Shown here piece after piece: positions 1 through 10,525 of a stretch of DNA of 57,021 nucleotides; positions within the stretch are counted from its first letter, which is position 1, and each line of letters starts with the position of its first letter. Origin of the DNA: an uncultured Halomonas sp. (lineage in GTDB: Bacteria; Pseudomonadota; Gammaproteobacteria; Pseudomonadales; Halomonadaceae); assembly GCF_947501415.1 (NCBI RefSeq), contig NZ_CANMVL010000024.1, forward strand, positions 1 to 57,021, given 5' to 3'. The notes under the pieces were generated by a model. The model saw nothing but the letters and a program-made list of their open reading frames with translations. It made no database searches and was not told the origin of the DNA. The translations under genes and the position numbers were made by a program.

Positions 1-131
1 AGTATCCATCGGCCAGCGCGGCACGGCCTGCATCGCGCCAGGCTCGTCGTGTTCGCCCGCCAGCAGGCGCTGGGCGCTGTGACATAAAGAGCGCGATCAT
101 GGCGCCGTTCAGCCACCGGCAGGAGGTTCCA
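1..131 (-). pseudogene. Duplicated fragment of the tsaD 3' end
   Basis: Bases 1-77 are an exact copy of bases 133-209, the last part of tsaD, with an offset of 132 bp. Beyond 77 the match becomes weaker and gapped: a GCGATCAT block and its surroundings at about 91-107 resemble 221-240. The fragment lies just downstream of the tsaD stop and is out of frame at its junction, so it cannot encode a useful product. It may extend past the left edge. It is either a real partial tandem duplication or an assembly artefact, and the sequence alone cannot decide. Confidence 0.7.
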
Positions 132-1146
132 GAGTATCCATCGGCCAGCGCGGCACGGCCTGCATCGCGCCAGGCTCGTCGTGTTCGCCCGCCAGCAGGC
201 GCTGGGCGCCCACATAGGCGATCATCGCCCCGTTGTCGGTACAGAAGCGCCCGCGGGGGTAGAAGGCACGGGCGTTGCGCTTCTCGCACTCGTGCTCCAG
301 GCGCTCGCGCAGCCGCGCATTGGCGCTGACGCCGCCGGCCACCACCAGCCGCTTGAGGCCGGTCTGGTCCAGGGCGCGGCGACACTTGATGACCAGGGTG
401 TCGACCACCGCCTCCTCGAAGGCTCGCGCCACATCGGCGCGGGCCTGCTCGTCGAGCTCGCCGGCCGCCTCGAGCTTGCGAATGGCGGTGAGCGTGTGAG
501 TCTTGAGACCCGAGAAACTGAAGTCGAGTCCCGGGCGGTCGGTCATCGGCCGCGGGAAGCGCAGGCGGCCGGGATCGCCCCGCTCGGCCAGGCGTGCCAC
601 CTGAGGGCCACCGGGATAGGCCAGGCCCAGCATCTTGGCGGCCTTGTCGAAGGCCTCGCCGGCGGCGTCGTCCACGGACTCACCGAGCAAGCTGTAGTCA
701 CCCAGCCCGCGCACCTCGACCAACTGGGTATGGCCGCCGGAGACCAGCAGGGCCGCGAAGGGGAACGCCGGGCGGTCCTCCTCCAGCATGGGGGCCAGCA
801 GGTGCCCCTCCATATGGTGGACGCCGAGCACCGGAATGTTCAGCGCTCTGGCCATGCCGTGGGCGGTGGCGGCCCCCACCATCAGCGCCCCTACCAGGCC
901 GGGGCCCGCGGTATAGGCGATGGCATCGAGGTCCTGGCGGGTCAGTCCCGCTTCGTCGAGCACCTGCTGGATCAGCGGCAGCAGGCGGCGCGTGTGGTCT
1001 CGAGAGGCGAGCTCGGGTACCACGCCGCCATACTCGGCGTGCATGGCGATCTGGCTGTAGAGGGCGTCGGCCAGCAGGCCGCGCTCGGTGTCGAAGAGGG
1101 CGACGCCGGTCTCGTCGCAGGAGGTCTCGATGCCCAGTACGCGCAT
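109..1146 (-). CDS. tsaD: tRNA N6-adenosine threonylcarbamoyltransferase TsaD
   Basis: TsaD transfers the threonylcarbamoyl group from threonylcarbamoyl-AMP to A37 of tRNAs that read ANN codons, working in the cytoplasm with TsaB and TsaE. The 345-residue product has the family length. It begins with the ASKHA phosphate-binding segment ([13 protein letters not shown], residues 5-17) and carries the metal-binding HMEGH motif at 111-115. Further conserved blocks are [10 protein letters not shown], the FSFSGLKT segment and [12 protein letters not shown] near the C-terminus. It is divergent from rpsU, the arrangement usual in gammaproteobacteria. The tail (PRWPMDTL) is followed by a few extra residues before the stop, where the local duplication begins. 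Confidence 0.97.
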   Translation of the reverse strand: MRVLGIETSCDETGVALFDTERGLLADALYSQIAMHAEYGGVVPELASRDHTRRLLPLIQQVLDEAGLTRQDLDAIAYTAGPGLVGALMVGAATAHGMARALNIPVLGVHHMEGHLLAPMLEEDRPAFPFAALLVSGGHTQLVEVRGLGDYSLLGESVDDAAGEAFDKAAKMLGLAYPGGPQVARLAERGDPGRLRFPRPMTDRPGLDFSFSGLKTHTLTAIRKLEAAGELDEQARADVARAFEEAVVDTLVIKCRRALDQTGLKRLVVAGGVSANARLRERLEHECEKRNARAFYPRGRFCTDNGAMIAYVGAQRLLAGEHDEPGAMQAVPRWPMDTLEPPAGG

Positions 1147-1207
1147 GGTGTCGGCTCGTTTACTCGGAAAAGGCCGCCATTCTACGCGTTATGGACACGG
1201 AAAGCAT

Positions 1208-1236
1208 TTGCAAGAACTCGGTGTGGGGTCTAGAAT
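1208..1236 (+). promoter_or_regulatory. Likely sigma-70 promoter of the rpsU-dnaG-rpoD operon
   Basis: TTGCAA at 1208-1213 and TAGAAT at 1231-1236 are separated by exactly 17 bp, a good match to a housekeeping promoter. They point toward rpsU, leaving a leader of about 165 nt. No clear LexA box was found between tsaD and rpsU, although this operon is SOS-linked in E. coli. Confidence 0.65.
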
Positions 1237-1406
1237 GTCGTGCGCTGCAAGACTGGGTCGTGCACCCAGGTGGCGAAAACCGCGATCGAACCCCTCGTTT
1301 TCCGGCGCGCTCAGGCGTTCCGGGCGTTTGTTCTTCGCGAAACGTGCCACCCACAGGGGTGTGCGTACTAACCGAACTCTAGTTACCTAAGGTAGGTGAG
1401 TGCTTA

Positions 1407-1622
1407 ATGCCTTCTGTTAAAGTACGTGATAACGAGCCGTTTGACGTCGCGCTGCGTCGCTTCAAGCGTTCCTGCGAAAAAGCCGGTGTTCTCTCCGAGG
1501 TGCGTCGTCGCGAGCACTACGAGAAGCCGACTGCGGAGCGCAAGCGCAAGGCGGCGGCCGCCGTCAAGCGTCACGCCAAGAAGCTCCAGCGTGAGCGCAA
1601 GCGCTTCGAACGGCTCTATTGA
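1407..1622 (+). CDS. rpsU: 30S ribosomal protein S21
   Basis: S21 is a small basic protein of the 30S subunit, needed for efficient initiation with leadered mRNAs. The 71-residue product has the normal length and the family pattern: an N-terminal [20 protein letters not shown] segment and a lysine/arginine-rich C-terminus. A purine-rich ribosome-binding site (AGGTAGGTGAG) precedes the ATG. It is the first gene of the macromolecular synthesis operon with dnaG and rpoD. No yqeY/GatB-like gene lies between rpsU and dnaG, unlike in Pseudomonas. Confidence 0.98.
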   Translation: MPSVKVRDNEPFDVALRRFKRSCEKAGVLSEVRRREHYEKPTAERKRKAAAAVKRHAKKLQRERKRFERLY

Positions 1623-1673
1623 TCCGTACTGGAGACGTCGGGCCCTAGGGCCGGGCGGTCTCAGGAGGACGCC

Positions 1674-1706
1674 AAGCGGCCGCCATCCGGTGGCCGCTTG
1701 TTTTTT
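1674..1706 (+). terminator. Intrinsic terminator/attenuator between rpsU and dnaG
   Basis: AAGCGGCC (1674-1681) pairs with GGCCGCTT (1692-1699), and a run of six T follows. A partial terminator at this point is known in the E. coli operon, where it lets S21 be made in excess over primase and sigma. The same role is inferred here. Confidence 0.8.
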
Positions 1707-1773
1707 CCGGGTCGATGGTGACTGCCGTCGCCCCAGGGTAATCACACCGCAGTCGTCGAGGTGATTCGACTTC

Positions 1774-3624
1774 ATGGCCGGACAGATTCCCCAGCGCTTC
1801 ATCGATGACCTGCTGGCTCGCGTCGACGTGGTCGAGGTGGTGGGCGAGCGGGTCAAGCTCAAGAAGGCCGGACGCAACTACTCGGGCCTGTGCCCCTTCC
1901 ATCAGGAAAAGACGCCGTCATTCACCGTGAGTGCCGACAAGCAGTTCTATCACTGCTTCGGCTGTGGCGCTCACGGCAATGCGCTACGTTTCCTGATGGA
2001 GTACGACAAGCTACGCTTCCCCGAGGCGGTGGAGCAGCTGGCGGGGCGGCTGGGCATGGACGTGCCCCGCGAGGGCGCCGACGACCCCCGGGCCCAGGCG
2101 CGCGAGCGCAAGCGCAAGGAGGGGGTCAACCTGCTGGAGCTCTCGGCCGCCTATTTTCGCGAGCGCTTGAAGATGCCCGAGGGGCAGGGCGCCCGGGACT
2201 ACCTGGAGCGTCGCGGCCTGGCGCCGGAGGTGCTCGAGACCTTCGGGGTCGGCTATGCGCCGGATGGTTGGGAAGGCCTCAAGCGGCACCTGGGTGAGCG
2301 CGGCATCGGCGAGCCGGTGCAGGTGGAGTATGGCCTGCTGGTGCATCGCGAGGAGAGTGGTCGCACCTACGATCGTTTCCGCGACCGGGTCATGTTCCCG
2401 ATCCGGGATATCAAGGGGCGCACCATCGGCTTCGGAGGCCGGGTGCTGGGCGATGCCAAGCCCAAGTACCTCAACTCACCGGAGACGCCGGTGTTCCACA
2501 AGGGGCGCGAGCTGTATGGCCTCTATGAGGCGCGCCAGGCCGATCACCGCCTGGAGCGGGTGGTGATCGTCGAGGGCTACATGGACGTGGTGGCCCTGGC
2601 ACAGTTCGGCATCCGCAATGCGGTCGCCACCCTGGGCACCTCCACCAGCGAAGAGCATCTCGGGCGCCTGTTCCGGATGGTCAACGAGGTGGTGTTCTGC
2701 TTCGACGGCGACCGTGCCGGGCGCCAGGCGGCGACACGTGCGCTGGAGACGGCGCTGCCGCTGATGATCGACGGGCGCCAGGCGCGCTTTCTGTTTCTGC
2801 CCGAGGGGGAGGATCCGGACACCCTGGTGCGCCGGGAGGGCGCCGAGGCCTTCCAGGACCGCATCACCTGCGCCAGCCCATTGTCGGAGTTCCTCTTCGA
2901 TCAGGCGGCGGCGGGGCGCGACCTGGCCCATATCGAGGAGCGCGAGCGCTACGCCAGCCAGGTGTTGAAGGCGATCGGACGGCTGCCGGAGGGGGTGCTC
3001 AAGTCGCTGATGCTGACCGAGCTGTCGCGCCGCACCGGAGTCGAGGCGGCGAACTTCTCGGCCCTGCTGGCAAGGGGCGAGGTCGTCGCGGGCCGGGAGG
3101 CGCGTGGCGATGAGTCGCCGCCGGCCATGGCGGCAGGTGGCACATCGGCGCCACCGCCTCCTCGGGAGCAGGGGAGGGGCGCCTTCCCGCAGCGCTCCGG
3201 CGGAGCCTTGAGTCTTGTCGCGAGGGCCCTGCAGCTGCTGCTGCACGAGCCGGAGCTGGTCGCGCAGCTGCCCGCGGAGGATGACTGGTGTCCCGATGAG
3301 GAGCCGGATGGTCTGCTCTGCCGTGAGGTGATTCGCCTGCTCAGGGCGGGTGGCTACCGCAGCCCTCAGGTGCTGCTGGCACACTTTCATGGCAGCCCGG
3401 AAGGGGAGCGTCTGGCGGCGCTGGCGCGGCGCGAGCTGCTGATTCCGAAGGCGGCGCGTGGTCCCGAGCTGGAGGGCCTGGTGGGGCATTTTCGAAGGCA
3501 TCGGCGCAGGCGCTCGCCGCAGGAGGAGTTCGACGCACTGCTGGCCAGGGAGAAGGCAGGGGAGCGGCTGTCACGGGAGGAGAGGCAGCGCCTGATGGCG
3601 TTGATCACCGAACTGCACCGCTGA
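1774..3624 (+). CDS. dnaG: DNA primase DnaG
   Basis: DnaG makes the RNA primers for replication and works with the replicative helicase. The 616-residue product has the three expected parts. First is an N-terminal zinc-binding domain with C40, H43, C61 and C64 (CPFH ... CFGC). Second is the catalytic core with a TOPRIM domain (VIVEGYMDVVAL, then CFDGDRAGRQAA). Third is a C-terminal helicase-binding region after a low-complexity linker at about residues 430-470. The start fits the family N-terminus (MAGQIPQRFIDDLLARVD). It follows the rpsU attenuator and precedes rpoD. Confidence 0.97.
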   Translation: MAGQIPQRFIDDLLARVDVVEVVGERVKLKKAGRNYSGLCPFHQEKTPSFTVSADKQFYHCFGCGAHGNALRFLMEYDKLRFPEAVEQLAGRLGMDVPREGADDPRAQARERKRKEGVNLLELSAAYFRERLKMPEGQGARDYLERRGLAPEVLETFGVGYAPDGWEGLKRHLGERGIGEPVQVEYGLLVHREESGRTYDRFRDRVMFPIRDIKGRTIGFGGRVLGDAKPKYLNSPETPVFHKGRELYGLYEARQADHRLERVVIVEGYMDVVALAQFGIRNAVATLGTSTSEEHLGRLFRMVNEVVFCFDGDRAGRQAATRALETALPLMIDGRQARFLFLPEGEDPDTLVRREGAEAFQDRITCASPLSEFLFDQAAAGRDLAHIEERERYASQVLKAIGRLPEGVLKSLMLTELSRRTGVEAANFSALLARGEVVAGREARGDESPPAMAAGGTSAPPPPREQGRGAFPQRSGGALSLVARALQLLLHEPELVAQLPAEDDWCPDEEPDGLLCREVIRLLRAGGYRSPQVLLAHFHGSPEGERLAALARRELLIPKAARGPELEGLVGHFRRHRRRRSPQEEFDALLAREKAGERLSREERQRLMALITELHR

Positions 3625-3772
3625 CCGGAAGGTCAAAAAGACATTCTGAGGACACTCCGGGCTGGCCGTACGGTTGATTTCTCTCCTAACATCCCCACAT
3701 AGGAGACAGCGCTCGGCACCGGCGTAACCTGACAACCTAACACACCTGAGTAACCGCGCAAATAGATCGAAC

Positions 3773-3802
3773 TGGCAGAAAGGTGCTTTCTGCCGCTATA
3801 CT
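3773..3802 (+). promoter_or_regulatory. Candidate internal promoter of rpoD overlapped by a perfect inverted repeat
   Basis: TATACT at 3797-3802 is a good -10 box; the -35 at about 3773-3778 (TGGCAG) is weak. GGCAGAAA (3774-3781) and TTTCTGCC (3787-3794) form a perfect 8-bp inverted repeat with a 5-nt spacer filling the space between the two boxes. It could be a repressor site or a hairpin. rpoD often has its own promoters in the dnaG-rpoD gap, which supports a promoter here. Confidence 0.45.
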
Positions 3803-3873
3803 GTTCGGCTTTGTGAGTTTTCTCCACCCAGCGCTTCAGGTGTTTCATTCTTCTTCGTCGAGATAGGGTTTCT

Positions 3874-5703
<1,830 letters not shown>

Positions 5704-5746
5704 TAACACCAGGCGCTCGTCACAACAGCAACAAGCGTTGCTCATG

Positions 5747-5796
5747 AAAAAGCCCCAGGGTGCAGTTCAGTTCAGAGCTGAACCCTGGGGCTTTTT
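5747..5796. terminator. Bidirectional terminator between rpoD and the next gene
   Basis: A 15-bp arm AAAAAGCCCCAGGGT (5747-5761) pairs perfectly with ACCCTGGGGCTTTTT (5782-5796). Because the arms carry A and T runs, it can stop transcription of rpoD from the left and of the minus-strand membrane gene from the right. Confidence 0.92.
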
Positions 5797-5841
5797 CGTG
5801 GGTGCTTTTCGTGGACGCTGGAGGAGCGGCCGGTGTCTAGC

Positions 5842-6498
5842 TCAGCCGTTCTGTCGTGCCAGGGCCCAGCGCCGGGCGAGCAGGACCAGCTCGATGACCG
5901 CGATCAGCAGCACGGCATAGCCAAACAGCTCCACGACCTCCTCGGCGGCGCTCTTGAAGTCGCGAACATAGTTCTCCTGCAGGATCGCCTGCCAGAAGTC
6001 GCCACGTCCGTAGAGCCGCGAGAAGACATAGGTGGTCAGGAAGCCCGCCGCGAAGAGTCCGAAGGAGAAGCTGTTGGAATAGGCAGCGAACTCGGCCAGG
6101 AAGCACTGCCGCTTGCGGATGACAACGAACAGGATCGGCAGCACGGTGAGGCTGACCAGCAGCTGCCAGGCACCATCGAAGAGGTAGGTGTCGAGCAGGG
6201 CGTCCTGCTCGCGGATCAGCGAGGCAAACAGAAACCCGAACATCAGCAGGCTGATGTAGGGCAGGGTGCGGATTACCAGATGGCTGTAGAGCAGCAGGCC
6301 GGCACCGGCGGCCAGCAGGGCGGACTGGGCCAGCTCGGTGAAGCCACGCTCGGAGAAGCGTGTATCGGGAAGATAGAGGGACTCATAGAAGACCCCCTGG
6401 GCGATACCCACCACCAGCAGGATATAGAGTGTCGCGCGCAGGCAGGTGGCGCGAAAGCTGATGGGCCAGGAGGGGGAAGGCAGAGACTTATGTGGCAT
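5842..6498 (-). CDS. Uncharacterised integral membrane protein
   Basis: The 218-residue product is strongly hydrophobic, with about five or six membrane-spanning segments (for example residues 22-35, 56-72, 78-92, 112-127 and 195-210). It has no motif that I recognise and no signal of enzymatic activity. It stands alone, converging on rpoD and divergent from the ABC importer. A charged soluble loop (REQDALLDTYLFDG) lies in the middle and a basic stretch (RARRW-type) near the C-terminus. Its function is unknown. Confidence 0.8.
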   Translation of the reverse strand: MPHKSLPSPSWPISFRATCLRATLYILLVVGIAQGVFYESLYLPDTRFSERGFTELAQSALLAAGAGLLLYSHLVIRTLPYISLLMFGFLFASLIREQDALLDTYLFDGAWQLLVSLTVLPILFVVIRKRQCFLAEFAAYSNSFSFGLFAAGFLTTYVFSRLYGRGDFWQAILQENYVRDFKSAAEEVVELFGYAVLLIAVIELVLLARRWALARQNG

Positions 6499-6667
6499 GG
6501 CGGAATTCGTGTCTGAGGGTAACAGTTGAAGGACATCTTACCCGGTCCGTCGAGGGGGAGCTAACTTCGCCGGCGACTTGTTTGCAAACTATTGAATTTC
6601 AGGGGCCTACACCATTAGTCGCGTTTTTATACCGAGCCTATTGCCGAGCGATAACGCATCCTCTAGC

Positions 6668-6681
6668 TTACGTTAACGTAA
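6668..6681. promoter_or_regulatory. Perfect 14-bp palindrome upstream of the HAAT importer
   Basis: TTACGTTAACGTAA is fully self-complementary and lies 62 bp before the first start codon of the importer operon. Its length and position fit an operator. It resembles ACGT-N-ACGT sites used by some MerR- and TetR-family regulators of branched-chain amino acid or acyl-CoA genes, but no such regulator is encoded in the window. Confidence 0.5.
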
Positions 6682-6743
6682 AGCCTGGCAACAACGATAA
6701 CAGCACCACGGCGGGTCGCGTCGCGACCCCAAGAGGAAGACAC

Positions 6744-7517
6744 ATGACCCAGGAGTTCATACTGGAAACTCGCGGGTTGACCAAGGAGTTTCGCGGCTTC
6801 ACCGCCGTGGACGACGTCAACCTCAAGGTCCAGGAAGGGCATATCCACGCCCTGATCGGCCCCAACGGGGCCGGCAAGACCACCGTCTTCAACCTGCTCA
6901 CCAAGTTTCTGCCGCCGACCCGCGGCGAGATTCTCTATCGCGGCAAGCCCATCACGCGCATGAAGGCCAACGAGATCGCCCGTCTGGGGCTGGTGCGCTC
7001 CTTCCAGATCTCCGCGGTGTTCGGTCATATGACCGCCCTGGAGAACGTGCGGGTGGCCCTCCAGCGCAAGCTGGGCACCTCCTTCCACTTCTGGAAATCC
7101 GAGCGCAGCCTCGATCATCTCAACGACCGTGCCATGGAGCTGCTCGATGAGGTCGGCCTGGCCGAGTATGCCGATGTGCTGACCGTGGAGATGCCCTATG
7201 GCCGCAAGCGTGCCCTGGAGGTCGCCACCACGCTGGCTCTCGAGCCGACGATGATGCTGCTCGACGAGCCGACTCAGGGCATGGGAGCCGAGGATGTCGA
7301 CCGCATCGTCGAGTTGATTCGGCGGGTCTCGGCGGGGCGCACCGTGCTGATGGTGGAGCATAACCTCAGCGTGGTCAGTCGCCTCTGCGACCGCATCACC
7401 GTGCTGGCCCGTGGCGCCGTGCTGGCCGAGGGCGACTATCAGGAGGTATCGCGCAATCCCCAGGTCCGCGAGGCCTACATGGGCAGCGAAGCGGCGGCAG
7501 AGGAGGCCAGCGCATGA
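6744..7517 (+). CDS. HAAT-family ABC transporter ATPase (LivG-like)
   Basis: This is one of two ATPases of a hydrophobic-amino-acid-type importer. The 257 residues carry Walker A (GPNGAGKTT), a signature region altered from the usual form (YGRKRALEVATTLAL), and Walker B (MMLLDEP). The C-terminal tail fits the LivG group. The frame is open further upstream, but the ATG at 6744 has a good ribosome-binding site (AGAGGAAG) and matches the family N-terminus (ILETRGLTKEFRGFTAVDDV). Its last codons overlap the next ATPase gene. The order ATPase-ATPase-binding protein-permease-permease shows a complete importer. The substrate is not evident. Confidence 0.93.
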   Translation: MTQEFILETRGLTKEFRGFTAVDDVNLKVQEGHIHALIGPNGAGKTTVFNLLTKFLPPTRGEILYRGKPITRMKANEIARLGLVRSFQISAVFGHMTALENVRVALQRKLGTSFHFWKSERSLDHLNDRAMELLDEVGLAEYADVLTVEMPYGRKRALEVATTLALEPTMMLLDEPTQGMGAEDVDRIVELIRRVSAGRTVLMVEHNLSVVSRLCDRITVLARGAVLAEGDYQEVSRNPQVREAYMGSEAAAEEASA

Positions 7518-8272
7518 GCCAGACATCCGAAGCGATGCAGGATCCGGTCCACCAATACCAGGATCATGAAGGCGCCGAGATGCTGCGGGTCAGTGACCTG
7601 CACGCCTTCTATGGCGAGTCGCATATCCTTCACGGCGTCGATTTCGATGTGAAGCGCGGTGAGCTGGTGACCCTGCTGGGGCGCAACGGCGCCGGTCGCA
7701 GCACCACCCTCAAGGCGATTATGAACATGGTGGGTCGACGTACCGGCTCGATCATGATCAATGGCAACGAGGCGATGGGCATGAAGTCCCATCATATCCC
7801 GCGGCTGGGGATCGGTTACTGCCCTGAGGAGCGCGGGATCTTCTCAAGCCTCGACGTCGAGGAGAACCTGCTGCTGCCACCGACGGTGCGCTCGGGAGGC
7901 ATGTCCATCGACGAGATCTACACGATGTTCCCCAACCTCTATGAGCGTCGGCGTAGCCAGGGCACCCGGCTCTCGGGGGGCGAGCAGCAGATGCTGGCCA
8001 TGGCGCGAATCCTGCGCACCGGGGCGCGACTGCTGCTGCTCGACGAGATCACCGAGGGCCTGGCACCGGTCATCGTCCAGGCGCTCGGCGAGGTGCTGAT
8101 CAAGCTCAAGGAGCGCGGCATGACCATCGTGCTGGTGGAGCAGAACTTCCGCTTCGCCGCGCCCCTGGCCGACCGTCACTTCGTGATGGAGCACGGCCGT
8201 ATCATCGAGGAGATCACCGCGGCCGAGCTGCCCTCACGTCGCGATCACCTCAACAGCCTGCTGGGTGTGTGA
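7514..8272 (+). CDS. HAAT-family ABC transporter ATPase (LivF-like), Walker A Lys replaced by Arg
   Basis: This is the second ATPase of the importer, 252 residues, overlapping the first by 4 bp (ATGA), which suggests translational coupling. Signature (LSGGEQQMLAMARIL) and Walker B (LLLLDEITEGLAP) are intact. Walker A reads GRNGAGRST, so the lysine that normally contacts ATP is arginine (residue 62). I recall arginine at this place in some LivF-type subfamilies, so the protein is probably functional. The N-terminus has an extra stretch of about 20 residues before the ABC fold begins (MLRVSDLHAFYGESHILHGV). Confidence 0.92.
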   Translation: MSQTSEAMQDPVHQYQDHEGAEMLRVSDLHAFYGESHILHGVDFDVKRGELVTLLGRNGAGRSTTLKAIMNMVGRRTGSIMINGNEAMGMKSHHIPRLGIGYCPEERGIFSSLDVEENLLLPPTVRSGGMSIDEIYTMFPNLYERRRSQGTRLSGGEQQMLAMARILRTGARLLLLDEITEGLAPVIVQALGEVLIKLKERGMTIVLVEQNFRFAAPLADRHFVMEHGRIIEEITAAELPSRRDHLNSLLGV

Positions 8273-8355
8273 CGGCGCGTTGGCCGTCCGGCAGTTTCCT
8301 AGCGTCAACCGTATCGACAACAACAAACCGCCCCGCGTGGGCCACGGAGTCAACC

Positions 8356-9576
8356 ATGACCTTCAATCGCAAGATTCTCGCCTCCAGCGTAGCCCTTGCC
8401 GCCGCGACCCTGATGACGACCGGCGCCCAGGCCAGCATGAGCGACGATGCCGTGCGCATCGGCTATCTCGCCGACATGTCCGGCACCTATCGTGATCTCG
8501 CCGGCCCGGGTGGCCTCGAGGCCCTGAAGATGGCCGTCGAGGACTTCGGTGGCGAGGTCAATGGCGTGCCCATCGAGGTATTCAGTGCCGACGATCGCAA
8601 CAGCGCCGATGTCGGCGCCAACACGGTGCGCGAGTGGTTCGACACGAAGAATGTCGACCTGGTGGCGGGGCTGGTGGCCTCCTCGGTTTCCATTGCCGCC
8701 ACCAAGGTGATCGAGGAGAACGACGGCCTGGGTATCGTCTCGGGTTCCGCCGCGTCCAGCATTACCAACGAGCACTGCACCCCCAACCATATTCACTGGG
8801 TCTATGACACCTACCCGCTCGCCAACGGCACCGCCAAGGCAGTGGTGGAACAGGGCGGCGACAGCTGGTTCATGCTCACCGCCGACTACGCCTTCGGCCA
8901 TGCCCTGGAGGGCGACGTGACCAGGGTGGTGGAGGAGAATGGCGGTGAGATCGTCGGTGGGGTGCGACATCCCTTCCCCACCAGCGACTTCTCCTCCTAC
9001 ATCCTCCAGGCCCAGGGTTCCGGTGCCAAGATCGTCGGGCTGGCCAATGCCGGTGCCGACACCGTCAATGCCATCACCACCGCTAGCCAGTTTGGCCTGA
9101 CCCAGTCCGGCCAGCAGCTCGCCGGCCTGCTGATCTTCCTCAACGACGTCCACTCCATGGGTCTCGAGGCGACCCAGAACCTGCTGCTCACCACCGGCTG
9201 GTACTGGGACATGGATGAGCAGGCGCGCGAGTGGGCCGATCGCTACTTCGAGCGGACCGGCAAGCGGCCGACCATGGTGCAGGCCGGCATCTACTCCAGC
9301 ACCGCGCACTATCTGGAGACCGTGGCCGAGGCGGGTACCGATAACCCCGAGCAGATCCGGGCGGCCATGGCCGAGCGCCCCGTGGAGGACTTCTTCTCTC
9401 GCAATGGCTATATCCGTGAAGATGGCCGCATGGTCCACGACATGTATCTGGCGCAGGTGAAGACTCCCGAAGAGTCCGAGAACGAGTGGGATGTCTACGA
9501 AATCCTCTCCACGATTCCCGCCGAAGAGGCCTTCCGTCCGCTTTCCGAAAGCCAGTGTGATCTGGTCAACAACTGA
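8356..9576 (+). CDS. Periplasmic substrate-binding protein of the HAAT importer
   Basis: This protein captures the solute for the LivFGHM-like importer. The ATG at 8356 gives 406 residues beginning with a Sec signal peptide (MTFNRKILASSVALAAATLM, cleavage after AQA). It is preceded by GGAG, which is better than the longer upstream frame from 8269. The mature part is a type-I periplasmic fold of the LivK/AmiC class (VRIGYLADMSGTYRDLAGPG). It belongs to a group distant from LivK itself, so leucine transport should not be assumed. Nearby frmA and fghA hint at a solute whose breakdown releases formaldehyde, but this is only context. Confidence 0.88.
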   Translation: MTFNRKILASSVALAAATLMTTGAQASMSDDAVRIGYLADMSGTYRDLAGPGGLEALKMAVEDFGGEVNGVPIEVFSADDRNSADVGANTVREWFDTKNVDLVAGLVASSVSIAATKVIEENDGLGIVSGSAASSITNEHCTPNHIHWVYDTYPLANGTAKAVVEQGGDSWFMLTADYAFGHALEGDVTRVVEENGGEIVGGVRHPFPTSDFSSYILQAQGSGAKIVGLANAGADTVNAITTASQFGLTQSGQQLAGLLIFLNDVHSMGLEATQNLLLTTGWYWDMDEQAREWADRYFERTGKRPTMVQAGIYSSTAHYLETVAEAGTDNPEQIRAAMAERPVEDFFSRNGYIREDGRMVHDMYLAQVKTPEESENEWDVYEILSTIPAEEAFRPLSESQCDLVNN

Positions 9577-9633
9577 GTGGATGCAGAATCGGCGGCGGCT
9601 TCGGCCGCCGCCACCTGAGGGGAGGTCCATCGC

Positions 9634-10521
9634 ATGACAATGATTTTCGGTGTGCCGTTGATGGTATTTATGGGTCAGCTGATGCTGGGCCTGATCAACG
9701 GCGCCTTCTATGCCCTGCTCAGCCTCGGGCTGGCGGTGATCTTCGGTCTGCTGAAGATCGTCAACTTCGCCCATGGTGCGATGTATATGCTCGGTGCCTT
9801 CACGGCGCTGTTGGGGCTGCAGTACCTGGGGCTCAACTACTGGGCGGCCCTGCTGGTGGTACCGCTGGTGGTGGGTGGGCTGGGCATGCTGATCGAACGC
9901 TTTATCCTGCGCCGCATCGCTCACCTCGACCACCTCTACGGGCTGCTGCTGACCTTCGGTCTGGCGCTGATCTTCGAGGGGTCACTGATCAACTTCTTCG
10001 GGGTCTCGGGGTCCAGCTATCCCACTCCCGACGTCCTGCAGGGCGGCGTCAACCTGGGTTTCATGTTCCTGCCCATCTACCGTGGCTGGGTGCTGGTTGC
10101 CGCGCTTGCGGTCTGCCTGGCGACCTGGTTCATCATCGAGCGGACTCGCCTGGGGGCCTACCTGCGCGCCGGCACCGAGAATCCGGCCCTGATGCAGGCC
10201 TTCGGCGTCAACGTTCCCCAGCTGATCACCCTGACCTACGGCTTCGGCGTGGCGCTCGCCGCCTTTGCCGGGGTGCTGGCCGCACCGCTCTATCCGGTCT
10301 CGCCCACCATGGGCTCGAGCCTGCTGATCGTGGTGTTTGCCGTGGTGGTGATCGGTGGCATGGGCTCGATCATCGGTGCCGTCATCACCGGCCTGGCCAT
10401 GGGGCTGATCGAGGGCCTGACCAAGGTCTACTATCCCGAGGCTGCCAACACCGTGATCTTCGTGGTGATGGTGGTGGTCCTTATGCTGCGTCCCGCGGGA
10501 CTCTTCGGCAAGGAGGCTTGA
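9634..10521 (+). CDS. HAAT ABC transporter permease (LivH-like)
   Basis: This is an inner-membrane permease of 295 residues with about eight hydrophobic segments. It has the LivH hallmark NGAFYALLSLGLAVIFGLLK near the N-terminus, a typical RTRLGAYLRAGTENPALMQA cytoplasmic coupling segment, and a glycine-rich GGMGSIIGAVITGLAMGL stretch. A GGGGAGG-type ribosome-binding site precedes the ATG. It lies 57 bp after the binding-protein gene and 4 bp before the second permease. Confidence 0.94.
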   Translation: MTMIFGVPLMVFMGQLMLGLINGAFYALLSLGLAVIFGLLKIVNFAHGAMYMLGAFTALLGLQYLGLNYWAALLVVPLVVGGLGMLIERFILRRIAHLDHLYGLLLTFGLALIFEGSLINFFGVSGSSYPTPDVLQGGVNLGFMFLPIYRGWVLVAALAVCLATWFIIERTRLGAYLRAGTENPALMQAFGVNVPQLITLTYGFGVALAAFAGVLAAPLYPVSPTMGSSLLIVVFAVVVIGGMGSIIGAVITGLAMGLIEGLTKVYYPEAANTVIFVVMVVVLMLRPAGLFGKEA

Positions 10522-10525
10522 CACC

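Noticed and set aside
1147..1406. LexA box before rpsU
   Set aside because: No CTGT-N8-ACAG site was seen, although the operon is SOS-linked in E. coli.
8350..9933. Minus-strand open frame of 527 residues
   Set aside because: It is antisense to the binding-protein and LivH-like genes and has a low-complexity look. There is no homology that I can see.
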